Of a stretch of DNA of 64,000 nucleotides, positions 21,246 through 32,065 are shown one piece after another. How positions within the stretch are numbered: position 1 is the stretch's first letter; each line of letters begins with the position of its first letter. The stretch spans positions 2,647,477 through 2,711,476 of the forward strand of contig JAJEKV010000097.1 of the NCBI GenBank assembly GCA_021234155.1, written 5' to 3'. Both the position numbers and the translations under genes were made by a program. The stretch comes from Isoetes taiwanensis (taxonomy: Eukaryota > Streptophyta > Lycopodiopsida > Isoetales > Isoetaceae). Below the pieces are notes generated by a model. The model saw nothing but the letters and a program-made list of their open reading frames with translations, was not told where the DNA came from and did no database searches.

Positions 21246-21860
21246 TGTGTATGTCTTACTGAACTCCTCTACATCATTATATCATTGAGTTCTTCATCGT
21301 CGCTCCCAAAGCGAGGGAGTCTTCGTTTGAAGCAAACTATAGGCTAACCTTGCCTCCAAGCATTTATCTTGAAAACTAACCACATCCAAGGACTAAGATG
21401 CATTGGATGGTGACACATTACTAGTATAGTTTATGTGGATATCCGGATTGCCTGACAAGTTAACAAACAAATAGATAAACCCTAGCACAGGAATCCAAGG
21501 TTTTGCCTTGATGTGTATGTCTTACTCAACTTTCCTCCACCATTCTATAGCACATATGACACACTGTTGGCCAAGCCATTCGTCTTCACTCTCCCAAAGC
21601 ACAAAGTCTTTTATTTGAAGCAAACTATAGGCTCCTTGCATCGAGGATTTGTCTTCGCTCCAAAGCAAACGAGTCTTCATTCGAAGCAAACTATAGGCTC
21701 CTTACGTCAAGGATTTGTCTTGAAAATTAATCACATGCAGGGATCGAGATGCATTGGATGGCCATACATTACTTGTTTATATGGGTACTAGATTGCTTAA
21801 CAATTTAGCAAACTAATAGATTAACCTTAGCGAAATTCGGGGCTTTTGCCTTTAGTGTAT
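21246..21860. repeat. About 264-bp tandem duplication with an inner duplication
   Basis: TGTGTATGTCTTACT recurs at about 21247 and 21512. Both units continue with matching blocks: a GAAGCAAACTATAGGCT core, GATGCATTGGATGG, and an ACAAATAGATAAACC / ACTAATAGATTAACC block. Within the second unit a segment containing GCAAACTATAGGCTCCTT and AAGGATTTGTCTT is itself repeated about 66 bp apart (roughly 21615 and 21685). The units are only moderately similar, so the outer duplication is older. Confidence 0.7.
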
Positions 21861-22590
21861 GGTCTCTTGAGTTCTTGTGGATCACTCATCCAACAAGAGG
21901 ATTAAAAAACCCTTATGTTGATTTCTAATCAAAAGAACTTCAAAATATTATGAAGACAAATGCAAACTACGAGTAGAGTAGACTTGGATAAGGGGTAGTT
22001 TCTAGTATGATATAAAGGGATGTGGTTGGCGGGTTTAATGCAATCAAATTTAATGAAATACATTACTCGTTGCTTATCATCAATGTATACTACTTTTCTT
22101 TGTGACGGTGTGAGATGTGTTTCGATAATTCTACACTATTACAACAATAGGAAAAGAATCTGGTTGTTTTCAACCTAGATTACACTTTTAACTTTGTTTC
22201 AAAACTGCAAGTAAGATTTTTAATTTGATAATTGTGGAAAATTTGTCACTTGGGTTAAAGAGTCATTGCATGCAATAACAAGTCTGTGCAAATAGATGTG
22301 GCAATGGTTACATGATGTGTACAAAGTTGTGTACCGATGTGCATGACTCGAATTATGTATACTTGATCATTGATATGTGTGAACGTTGTGCACATTATTT
22401 ATGCCTAATATAATGTGCAACCAAAAACTAATGAGGGTGATGATAGTTCACAAGGAATACCATAATTTGAGGACATATATATATTGGAAAAGTAAAAGTA
22501 TTAAATAATTGCCTATCCCCCCAAAAAGGAAAAAGAAAAAGAGAAAAAAGGAAAAACCAAGGTCCTAAAGATACTAGACCTTTTCTACAC
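21861..22590. other. No gene recognised; AT-rich
   Basis: No long frame on either strand. The right end leads to a TATA-like box at 22592. Confidence 0.4.
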
Positions 22591-22591
22591 A

Positions 22592-23460
22592 TATATAAGT
22601 GAGTTACAAATTTCTATTTTCTGTTTTTGTCGTGGGTATTTTTTCTGCGCCGCAATCATTTTCGGTGTTTAGATGCCACGTATAATTTCTTTCGACAATC
22701 TCCTCCTGCGATTTGTACGCCTGTCTATTGGCGATGGCGGGCACGACCTCAGCTCAAGTGTCGTGGCATGGCGAGCTTCGCCGGAATAAAACCCCATATA
22801 CCTTCTTCTTCTGCGCTCGTTTTGCGTCTGATCGAAAACGAATGGGGCGAGAAATTTTGGATTAAGCGGGGGATTAGAAGGGGTTTTTGATTGGGGCGGG
22901 TTTGCCGGATCATCTGCCGAACATGTCGGATCTACCTCTTCCAGGCTAGCACAAGGAGCCAAAATAGGTAGGCCCTCGTATTTCATTTGAATTTATTCAA
23001 GCATAAATCTGTCTGAAAAGAATTTGGTTTGTTGCAGTTTCTGGATGTGTAGCTGGTTTGCCAGGAACATATTAGGACTATGGATCCTATCTTTGCCCCT
23101 TCTAGGATTTACATTAGATCATACGATTGTGTGGCTTAAGGTAGAAGCCAGGACAGGGGATTCTGAGGTTGGAGATGTGGCTCTGCATCAGCACGAAAGA
23201 ACTAGGAGCTATTATTTCTTAGGTGCTTACATGCGGGTAAAGATCCTTTTTACGAAAATCTTCAACCCATTTCGGTGTAAATGGTGTGAATGGCGGGTCT
23301 GCTTAAAATTAAGGAGACCTTTATGAAGGGATTTTGCGGATCGTTTTTACTTTGGTGAGGGCACAAGTGTTTTAGAGGGTTTTGCTGAGTCTGAGGATGA
23401 GCTGTTGGAACAAGATTACAAGAGGAACCATTCGTTAGATAGCTAAAGCTTAAAGAAGGC
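22592..23460 (+). CDS. Possible uncharacterised gene, two exons
   Basis: A TATATAAG box (22592-22599) precedes a C/G-richer stretch. A donor (AAAATAG then GTAGG, intron from 22968) and an acceptor (TTTGTTGCAG, ending 23037) bound a 70-base intron. Reading across it gives GVFDWGGFAGSSAEH then RLAQGAKI joined to VSGCVAGLPGTY before a stop. A downstream frame at about 23336-23446 reads DFADRFYFGEGTSVLEGFAE then an acidic tail and a stop. I do not recognise the protein and the frames do not join cleanly, so this may be a degraded gene or 5' UTR exons. The start codon is undetermined. Confidence 0.25.
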
Positions 23461-24284
23461 AAGTGGTTTTCCCTTTCTGCTTTCAGCTGTGGCTATGGCA
23501 ACAAGAAGGCGTCATACTCTGCTAGAATTTGGTGGATACCAGAAGACATTGTGGTGCTAGAATACATTAATTCTCAAAAGTATCGCGCATTTGGGAAGGC
23601 CCAATAGTTGAGTGTTTGGGGTTGATAAGCTTTTTATGTTATTTCTATGCAATAAATTGCATGGTTTCTTAGACTCTTTCTTTGTTGTCATTGGGCTGGT
23701 ATTTCTTTCCACGTGACACTTTGTGGGCTGCTAAAGTTAGATTTGCTTGGTGTTTAAGCGGTTTGGTTTATACATCAAATACTCCTAATGCGATTCTTCG
23801 GAGGTTTTTGTCATTATAATGTTAGTATAATTATGTGTGCAAATTTAGGACTAACATGAAAGAAAAAAAATGTATGTATCCTGAATCTCTTATCTTCCCA
23901 TTTGTCTCAATGCGAGGTTGCAATCAAGAAGGATATAACAAGTTTAACATCTGTAGTTACTCCAAAGATGTTGCCACGAGGTCTAGGGGTTGGGGCCTTC
24001 TTTTTCCTATGTTTGCCCGAGGTTGTTGTCATGGGCTTGACAAGGTGTTTGTGTGGATCTAATCCTTTGAAGCTGGTGGAGCTCGAGTCTTTGCAATTAT
24101 TTATTTTATATTCTCATGGTAAGAATCTAATGTGCTATTGCCTGGGATTTATAGACACAATAACAAGCATCTTGGGATTTGAGTTTAAACTTAAGGACGT
24201 GTTCTCATGGGGCTCTCATTCATTATATCATTTGGATGCCTAGTAGAAAGCAACCAAAGCGACATCTGGGACTAAAAGTGAAGG
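23461..24284. other. No gene recognised
   Basis: Overlapping plus-strand frames at 23835-24062 and 23902-24243 cover each other and show no family motif. They could be 3' exons or UTR of the candidate locus upstream. Confidence 0.3.
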
Positions 24285-24377
24285 TTATGAAGGAGCTTTT
24301 GACTTGAATTGTGAAACATTGAGGAAAGGCATATTTTTCGCCACGGCGTTTATCTTCTTTACCATGTTCTTTGAGTG

Positions 24378-24500
24378 AGGCATATTACCTGTGCTTAGTG
24401 AAAGCTCAGGAGGCTTCATGGCAAGCACCTTATGGAGGTCCATCAGTTGGAATGGCCTCATACCAAGTTCTGTTTCATCCTCTGTTGGTCCGTATGCCAT
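24378..24500 (-). CDS. Possible short exon, unknown protein
   Basis: On the minus strand an ATG at 24500 starts MAYGPTEDETELGMRPFQLM and runs about 38 codons to an ACAG/GTAATA donor-like boundary near 24392. Composition is protein-like (acidic, then amphipathic), but no partner exon or family was recognised. It could equally be part of an eroded repeat. Confidence 0.2.
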
Positions 24501-25243
24501 AGTATTCTTGCATTGGAAGACTATTATTCAACAAGCAAACTAAAGCATCGAGGGGAATATCAAGTTTGCGGAGGTGGGCGCAATTAGCATATTAAGTTTG
24601 GGCCTTTATTTTGTTATAGAAGGGGCCAATTGAAGCGGGGTGGTACATTGGCTTTTTAAGTTGGGGAAAAAAATAAAGAGCAAAAACAAACATCATAAAA
24701 GCACCGGTGAAATTTGAATGAACTCGACCTAACTAATCAAGCAAAGCCAAGCTCAATTTTTTTCTTATTGCAAATGCCACAATATTTACTTTTGTAGTTT
24801 CGTACAGTATGACAACTATTTAGACCATGGATGCATCTACATCTTAGAATTGGTTCATGGCTAGATAAGAATCTAGCTAGCTTCTTGTGCTAAATTTCAG
24901 CGTTAGGCACTCTCTATGGACAACATTTTCAAAATGCACCATTGATGGCATATTGGGATTCTTATACTTGAAATAGAATAGAAGCAAAATAGTCAAACTG
25001 TTTAGGCTTTCGTTTAACCTTAGTCTTTGTAAGAATACTGAAGCCTACATATGCAATATATTCTTCTTCTACATATGAAGGTTGTTTAACAAAAATGGTG
25101 GTAGGACGTGTATTTATATGTGTATAATAAAAGTAATATAAATATATTACTTGATGGACATATAAATAATTTGCTTGTGTTTAAGAACATTAAGTCAAGA
25201 TTTTGATCTAACACAAAAATCCCTCTTAGTAAAGAAGTTAGGG
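24501..25243. other. No gene recognised
   Basis: AT-rich with no frames of interest on either strand. Confidence 0.4.
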
Positions 25244-25291
25244 AAGAGAAATGTTCGCGGCGGCCTTGGCCGCCGCGATAAATTTCTTGTA
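25244..25291. repeat. GC-rich dispersed palindrome, copy 1
   Basis: A perfect palindromic core, CGCGGCGGCC then TT then GGCCGCCGCG (25257-25278), is flanked by partly matching arms (AGAAATGTT and ATAAATTTCT). The same unit occurs once more at 50634-50681 in the same orientation with a TT-to-AA centre and one core mismatch. It stands out sharply from the AT-rich surroundings. It is probably a short foldback repeat or the tip of a DNA transposon; the family is unknown to me. Confidence 0.75.
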
Positions 25292-25420
25292 GACTATAAG
25301 TTCTAAATCCCATTTGGAAAATTAAAACCTATCAATTTTGAACATTAAATAAGAATAGGTGCATTTCTTGTTTAGACCTTGATATGAACCAAGATTCATT
25401 GAAACATCAACCCAAAGAAT

Positions 25421-25735
25421 AAATTGAATTGAATTGAATGACTTTTATTGTCCATAAAGGCCAATCAGCCTATGGGACCCAATACAAAGCGCAAAGAAGG
25501 CGTATTCTTCGCTTGGGTTAAAAACCCATACGAGAAGAGTCTTGAGGGAAAAACGTTAAACAATAAAGCTGTTGACACGTTGTACAAATATACATTACAT
25601 ACATCATGAAGTATTTCCCTTCCCATCAAGTGGTCCGAGGACATATGCGAGCCCTCAAATCCATTACCTCCTGTATGTATGATCCTAGTGAGCGCACCGA
25701 GGTTGTGCTCAGTATCATGTGTAGCAGCTGGTCTG
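25421..25735 (-). mobile_element. LINE-like 3' end with ATTCA-repeat tail, copy A
   Basis: In minus sense the sequence ends GGACAATAAAAGTCATTC followed by a short ATTCA-type repeat (25421-25440). The same end recurs at about 48073-48370, in the same orientation, with matching blocks (TTTTATTGTCC, GGGACC-AATACAAA, TTGAGGACA-like) over roughly 200 bases. A simple-repeat tail after a conserved terminus is typical of non-LTR elements. No coding sequence remains. Confidence 0.5.
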
Positions 25736-26893
25736 AAAAATCAGTTACTACACATGGATATTCCAAAACTAGAAATTAAGAAATAAAACTGAAATTCAAA
25801 CATAGAGAGGTACGCTAAGAGCTTACAACAGAAAAAAGTAAATTGAAATTGAATCTCACATCAAGTAAAACCATAGATACAAGTCATATACGTAATAAAG
25901 GCGCTTACGACATAGAGATACACAACCTTTACAAAGAAACCACTGATAATAAAACACATAAAGAGCATTATAGTTTATCAAAATACAAAGGCTACAATAA
26001 TGTTGCCAATGCATCATTATATAATGTCTTGCAAGCATAATATACAAAATTACTATCAAGGACCAGCAATTATTCAGTACATATAAATTGTCAGCAAATA
26101 TATTGTAAGCTGCATATATTGTAACTCATGCAAAAAGAATTTAAAACAGAAATAGAATTCCGCATTTATATGAAGAAAGTTAAGAACATCATCAAAACTT
26201 TATAGTCCGGATCCTTGATTCCTCACGAACCATAGGTCGAAGAAGAAGAAAATGGAGTAGAACCAGTTACGTGCAACAGAACCAAAAGCAAATTAGCCTA
26301 TTGGGTAAAAGCTTAAGCCATCACAGGTAAGATATGGTACTCTTTGGCTTAATACCCTTCATCATAAATATGCTACTATAGTTCTAATATTAATCAGATC
26401 CAAGGCATAAACAATTATCTTAAGTCTACCATAATGCCACAATATCCTGTGTATCAATGAGGACAACAATAAATTAAGTTCTGCATGTTAAATAACTTGT
26501 CTTTAATATTAACATATCCTTCTTATGTAAATTCAAAAATTCAACAATCCCATTGATCCGAGCCATCGGATCGGCATTCTCGAATGAGCAAGCATGCATC
26601 TCTTGCATGCATGCATTGCATGCATTTTCTATGGCTCTGATTCATTTGGGATCGCTATTTTTTGCAACTTCTGCATCGACTCCTCGTCGGCGTTTTCTCC
26701 TCTCTCAACAGTTCCCTTGACTCTCTTTTTTTTTATACCAGGCAGGGGAGGTGCTTCTCCCTGCTTGGTTTGACAGTTTGGCGTCTTTTTCTATAGTGGG
26801 ACAACGTTCTTCCCTGATCTTGTCCCTTTTTTTGCCATCCTTCAGCCTTCGACCTCGGTCCCGTTTTGATAAGGAAGTTCTCTTTTTGTCGGG
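25736..26893. other. No gene recognised; includes a GCATGC-rich patch
   Basis: Low-complexity AT-rich sequence with a cluster of TGCATGCA-type palindromes at about 26588-26622. Short frames at 25843-26059 on both strands are mutual shadows. Confidence 0.35.
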
Positions 26894-27440
26894 AGCTTTT
26901 GTCTGTTTTTATGCGAGCCCTTCGAGAATCCCATCAATCCGAGCATGCATGACCAGCCCCTCGCTTTTTCGAGGTTGTTTTTTGTCGCGTGGCATGCGTG
27001 ACCAGCCCCTCGCTTTTCGAGGTTATTATTTTTTATCTTTGTGTTCTAGTTTGTTGATGTGCAGGTACAGGGGGATGCGGGACTTTGTCTTCTTCAGGCT
27101 TCGGGGGTTTCTTTGTGGGAGCTTTTTTTTTGTTTTGTTTTTTTTTTGGCAGCCTTACGTTGTGTCCAAACCCCTTGCAGAGGGCTTATCACTAGGGTTT
27201 TTCCTCGAAAACCCGAAAGGGCGAGGTTTTTTAATCCCGGTGATAAGCTCTCTGCAGGTACACTTAACCGACATCTGTAGAATTTTGTTGGGGTCCAGAT
27301 GATATAACTGGATATTCCCTGTGTTTTTTCATTGTGGGTAGCTTGCAAATATGCAGTTACCCACTCTCAACCATTGTAGAACTCTGCTGAGATGAATGAA
27401 AAGCCAGCTTTTGTCTGTTTTTATGCGAGCCCTTCGACAA
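26894..27440. repeat. Direct-repeat-bounded block with three CCTCG/CGAGG hairpins
   Basis: A perfect 32-bp direct repeat (AGCTTTTGTCTG to CCCTTCGA) bounds the block at 26894-26925 and 27406-27437. Inside are two tandem copies of a roughly 50-bp unit (TGACCAGCCCCTCGCTTTT then CGAGG) at about 26944-27025, each folding into a CCTCG/CGAGG hairpin. A long stem follows: 27175-27197 pairs with 27236-27257 (TTGCAGAGGGCTTATCAC against GTGATAAGCTCTCTGCAG) around an inner CCTCG/CGAGG hairpin (27203-27226). The 183-residue open frame across it (26751-27302) looks like an accident of T-rich sequence. Function is unknown. Confidence 0.55.
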
Positions 27441-28416
27441 TCATATTATGTTTAAGGACTTATTCTGCAAGTAAACTGGTCACACATCTTATGTGTAGTG
27501 TATTATAAAAACTAGAAAATCAAATTCAAATTCAAATGGACAGTGCATATCTCATCCAAATGGACACGCATTACATTCCTACATCTGAAAGATCAGTTCA
27601 AGGTAAATGAAGCATTTCAGTCCATTATGCCCAACACCTACAAATTGTGGCATCCAGATCTACTACTTATATGTTCCCATTTCTTTAGAATAGTCTAATT
27701 CTATTGGACTACTAAAATAGCAAATATAAACTAATTGAAAACTCTGATGAAATTTGTTGCAAACAGTATTTTCGCCTTCCTTCCCAGGGTTTTTTGAATC
27801 TGTTTATGGCTACACTATCATTAGGGAGCCCCACATGTGTGCTGGCCTCGTTAATGATGGCAGCATTTTTAGCTTCTACGAGCAAGATTTTGAGTCTATT
27901 CATCCAGGGCAGTGCAATCGGAACAACATCATTCCAACGGCCAGCAGCACAAACAGGTCATTTCACCAGAATCGAGCACATCTGGTCATTTCAATCTAAC
28001 CGATTTGATGTCAACTATGGCCATTCTATTAAGATAAGGCAAAAAAATGGTGTTCCAATGCTATCTTGCTGTGGATGCAACCTTAAAAAACCTAGTTGTA
28101 TTTGTGAAAATCGTTTCAGGTCTTAGGTCATAAAAAATAACCTCTTCATGGTAAAACATAAAATCTGGAATTGTCAATTCAATAAGCTAGAGTACTTTCA
28201 TATTTCCAATTCCGCAATAACTTACATGTAACTCATGCCTTTAAAAACATTTCAATATTTAGAGTCAAAATTTGAGACTTTCTAGTCCTATCCACATAAC
28301 CAAACAGACCCATTGCCAAAAAATGTATTCTAGGAAATCCAAGCATGACGGTCAACTTCAATAAACCATTAAAATCAAATGTCGGTATCTAGAGAATGAG
28401 TTAATATGCCTTCTTG
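27441..28416. other. No gene recognised
   Basis: Frames at 27712-27999 and 27794-28126 overlap on opposite strands or in shifted frames and have no motif. Confidence 0.35.
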
Positions 28417-28537
28417 TATATAAGAATGTTTCTTTACCTTACATTCTGGCGTGGAAGCAATGCCGACGCGCAGAGGCGCAGAGGCATCACTGACATGCCA
28501 GAATGTAAAATTTAAGCTAAAGAAGCATTCTTATAAC
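28417..28537. repeat. Foldback element (MITE or hairpin precursor-like), about 120 bp
   Basis: The left arm (28417-28452: TATATAAGAATGTTTCTTTA then CTTACATTCTGGC) pairs with the right arm (28491-28536) across a GC-rich loop of about 40 bases. The right arm's reverse complement carries ATAAGAATGCTTCTTTAGC and TTACATTCTGGCATG. Arms differ by a few bases and a short bulge. This fits a small MITE or an miRNA-like foldback; no copy elsewhere in the window was noticed. Confidence 0.6.
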
Positions 28538-29362
28538 ATGGAGATAACTTTAGTTAAATTCGATGCCACGTGGCAGGGCATAATTTGGACGTGGCACAAT
28601 CTCATTGGAAGTCCAGGTAGAACCTAACCTAAGTTGTCTTTACGTTATATGACAGGATCACCAAAGATACCATAATTATTAACTAAAAAACAGCAGAGCT
28701 TCCCTAAACCACATAAAATTTGGATATAAACATCTTTACTTAATGCATTAAAAAAAAGGGGGGAGGGGTCTACCAATAATGGATCAAGTTAACATTCCCT
28801 TAGAAAAAATGAAGGATGCAAGTTTTTATGATAGAACCAAGTACACAACCATACAGGTTGTGTATCAGGCTATATTAGAAACTTTCTTTTGAAAGAAATT
28901 GGATGAGTTGCAATGGTCAAACTTTGAAGTAAACATGTACTCCTCAAATGCTCATGTAATCACAAGAAACTCCATTTGTGGATCATGCGAGAAATGCATC
29001 TTGATCCAAATAGAGAATTGTAGCAGGCCAAATTATTCAAAACAATAACCACTACTATGACTAAAGTTGGATACCATAGAAGTCAATCTGATCTAGAACA
29101 GGAATTGAAACCCCTATTTTGGCTCACAACTCTTTCCATTTTGGCTCGCAACTCTTCCTAATTATGGTTGGCAACTCTTCCCAATTATGGATCAAGCTAA
29201 TAACCTAAACAAGGTTCGCATTGCAACTTCTATTTGAGTAAACGCAAGAACAAATCAGATTCTTATAGGACGAAAACATGATTAATAAAAGCTTTTGATA
29301 AGAAGAAACAAGTAGTTTTTTCTTTTTCAAATCAGATTCTTACTAAAATAGCTACACAAAAT
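28538..29362. other. No gene recognised; 3' flank of pogo-type gene
   Basis: AT-rich. A poly-purine run (AAAAAAAGGGGGGAGGGG near 28750) and a TGGCTCGCAACTCTT-type short repeat near 29120-29185 are the only structure seen. Confidence 0.35.
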
Positions 29363-31332
29363 TCAATTTGTATTCACAACTTGCTTTTCTTTTCTATTCT
29401 TTATTGGTACTGCTGCTTTTGCTCTAACGGTGTCAACCTTCAATTTCTTTTGCTCATCCTTCAATATCTTTGCTTGTACTGCCAAAGCTTTCTTCTTTTC
29501 CTTTTCAAGTTTTTTTTTGTTGCTTTTGTTCTTCAATTTCTAGCTGCCTCACCTCTCTTTCATAGGCTTTCATTGCTCGTATTTCTTCTTTCCTTGCAAT
29601 GTCAACCTTCTTTGCTTCAAGCTTTCTTTTATTCTCTTCTATCTCTTGCTCCTTTGCTCCCATCGCCTTATGTAAGCTTCCTCTGTCATAATTTGCCTTG
29701 CCGCAACAATTAATGAATCAACCTCTTGCCTGCTTTATCGCTCTACCTTAATTTTTGGTATGAGCAGCTTTTGCTCAAATGCAGTAAGTTTTCTTGCAGC
29801 TAAATGTTTAAACTTTCCATCAAGAATAGTTTCCCCAGTAGTAACAACATTTCCATGCTCTTGTTAATCATCTAAAATAGTTTCCAATGTGCTTTCCGTC
29901 TCAATTTTTTAGTCTCAGTTTTAGCGTGTTTTCATTTTCCAATTCATCCCAATTAACATCTTTATCTATTCCTCCTTCCTCGTATCCATCAGCTTCATTC
30001 TTCCTTAAACCTTTCGCAACACGACACAAAGTTTCGTGCAGATCAGTTTCATCTATTCCTTCATTAAGAGAACTAGGAGCATATTCGGCATCTAATGCAT
30101 GAGCGTTCAAAGGCCATAAGCCAGTTTTGCTCCAACCAGCTATGATATTCTATTATGTGAGACTATCATCCAAGGCAGCTTTAGCCATACCAGCTAATAA
30201 ATGTTTTAGAATCTTACCCTGTATGTCTAGTGCCATGAAATCGGCTCATAGCACCTTAAATGCACTCTTAAATGGGGCAAAGCAAGACATCAAGAGGCTG
30301 AGTTACATGAGAGGTGTGTGGAGGCAAGCATATAATATCAATTCCCAAATCAAAAGCCTTTCTTAATGCTACTGCAGATCTATAGCTGCCATGACCATCT
30401 AAAATAAGCAATTCTCTATTATCTTTGTCAATTCCTCCAGGAACGTTGCGTGCAAAGTGTTCCAACCATTCTAAAAATCCTGCATTTGTCATCCAAGCAC
30501 ATGCGGCAGGTTCAATAACATAACCCATTGTTTTTGTATTCTTTTTCCCCTAAAAATATAGTGGTTTGGAAGCCTAGTATCTATAGCTGATACACATATC
30601 ATAATTGTCATCCATTCTCTATCCCCTGGAATAGTGGCGTACACTTTTCTTTGACCTCTTGGAGATAAAATTCTCATTCCTTGCTGCTTTGTTCCTGCAC
30701 AAATCCCTGTTTCATCGGCGTTATAGATCATATGAGGAGGATACTTTAAAGTTGAACAAGACTTCTCTAAGTTGCTGAGAATGGAACTATAACTGTAGGC
30801 TGTACAGCAACTGCCCTTGCTTTTTCCAAGCTTTCTGGAGTCCTAAACACCAAATCAGGATTTCGTGACAATAACATTTCTTGAGTTACTCCAATGCCTA
30901 AAGCACTACGCTTAAAACACCAAGCAACAAGTTGCAGCTCTTCTTCTTTTGTAAATACAATAGGAGGCCCACGAGATTTTGTCAAAGTAAGCCCGTTTGA
31001 CCATCTTCAAGAGATGAGTAAGGAATCTGATATTTTCGTGCTGCTTCCTTTAAAGGTATGCTCTCAATATCTTGCAAGGCCCTATGCATATGATCTTCTC
31101 TCCATGTTCCTCTCAAGTTGATGTTTGGCATATCTTTAGTGATTGCTTTTTCTTCATGTTGTTGTCCACTTTTCAGCCATTTTAAAAGCAAAGATTGAGG
31201 AACATGATATTTGTCCACAGCTTCTTGAATTGATATCTTATTCTTTTCAATATCTAAAACAGCTGCACACATATTTACCAACACATCCTTTGTTGGACAT
31301 TTACATTGGTTCAATTTGCTCTTCATCATCAT
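29363..31332 (-). pseudogene. Pogo/Tigger-type transposase, frameshifted
   Basis: The minus strand encodes, in order: an N-terminal helix-turn-helix of the psq/CENP-B type (31332-30982: MHRALQDIESIPLKEAARKY); a second DNA-binding stretch (30985-30767: GPPIVFTKEEELQLVAW); and a DDE catalytic core with YNADETGICAG (30731-30489), LLILDGHGSYRS (30528-30268) and CLPPHTSHVTQPLDV. These carry the three acidic positions in the DDE_1 pattern. An acidic region (30110-29901) and a Lys-rich coiled coil (about 29700-29400: KKLEKEKKKALAVQ) end at a TGA at 29363-29365. Order and length (about 600 residues) match full pogo transposases. Several frameshifts inactivate it. Terminal inverted repeats were not found; a copia element begins about 180 bases beyond its start codon. 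Confidence 0.8.
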
Positions 31333-31510
31333 TTCCCTTGCACCTCGTTATGGGCGTAATCATTTTCTTGTACAAGTTCAGCCTGCACCCTCTAATCTTC
31401 TTGTGGTGATGCTTGTGGAGCTCAACTTAGCTAGAAATGCTTCTCTTGCCCTTTGTATAGTGGAGTTTGATCTTGTGTGTGGGCGTTATGTGACTCATCA
31501 ACACAATCTT

Positions 31511-32031
31511 TGTTGGAAATGACAAAATTATGTGTCATGTGATATTCTAATCTATGAGAAGCGTGGCGAGATTAGAGTGGCAACATTGATCTATGAGAAG
31601 CGTTGGCGATGAGATCAACCTAAGGAGTAGGAAAAATATGTGGAAAAATTAAAGTGGCGGGCTGGTACTACCCGGGCGTTACTAGGCTCACCCGGCAGCT
31701 TGATACCCCACCGCCGCCACTTAGGGTTTTGGGTTGGTAGTCAAAACGGATCAAAGTCAGGAGAATTTTGGAATTTAAGGGCCGGCCGGGGCCTCCGAAT
31801 ATTTAGGCAAGTTGGAAAACTTTCTATATGAAGGGCATGCCGCGATTTGACAAGTGTATATATCCGGGTTGGTAAGCAAATATACATAGATGAATGATGG
31901 GGATAGATGTTATAAAAGGTGAGTCTGAGTGAAGAAGGTGCGTGTATCACGAGATATAGAAGCGGGGGGTTTGAAGGAGAGGCGAGAGTCTTGGCATACT
32001 TGGGTTCAAATCCCAAGCTCTGATTCTAACA
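31511..32031 (+). repeat. 5' LTR of the copia element
   Basis: 521 bp with TG...CA ends and short inverted termini (TGTTGGAAT / ATTCTAACA). It matches 36367-36744 across most of its length but differs at several clustered sites. Near its 3' end it contains CTTGGGTTCAAATCCCAAG, a T-arm-like palindrome with a Pol III B-box core. Confidence 0.85.
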
Positions 32032-32032
32032 T

Positions 32033-32043
32033 TGGTATCGAGC
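32033..32043 (+). promoter_or_regulatory. Copia primer-binding site (one base short)
   Basis: TGGTATCGAGC follows the LTR end by one base. It equals the initiator methionine tRNA site TGGTATCAGAGC with one base deleted. Confidence 0.75.
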
Positions 32044-32065
32044 TAACTAGTTCTATACTGTGACA

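Noticed and set aside
26751-27302. 183-residue plus-strand open frame as a gene
   Set aside because: Composition is Phe/Leu/Ser/Arg-rich from T-rich DNA, it runs through tandem repeats and hairpins, and no family motif is visible.
29381-29713. 110-residue plus-strand frame rich in Leu/Phe/Cys
   Set aside because: It is the antisense of the Lys-rich coiled-coil end of the minus-strand pogo transposase.
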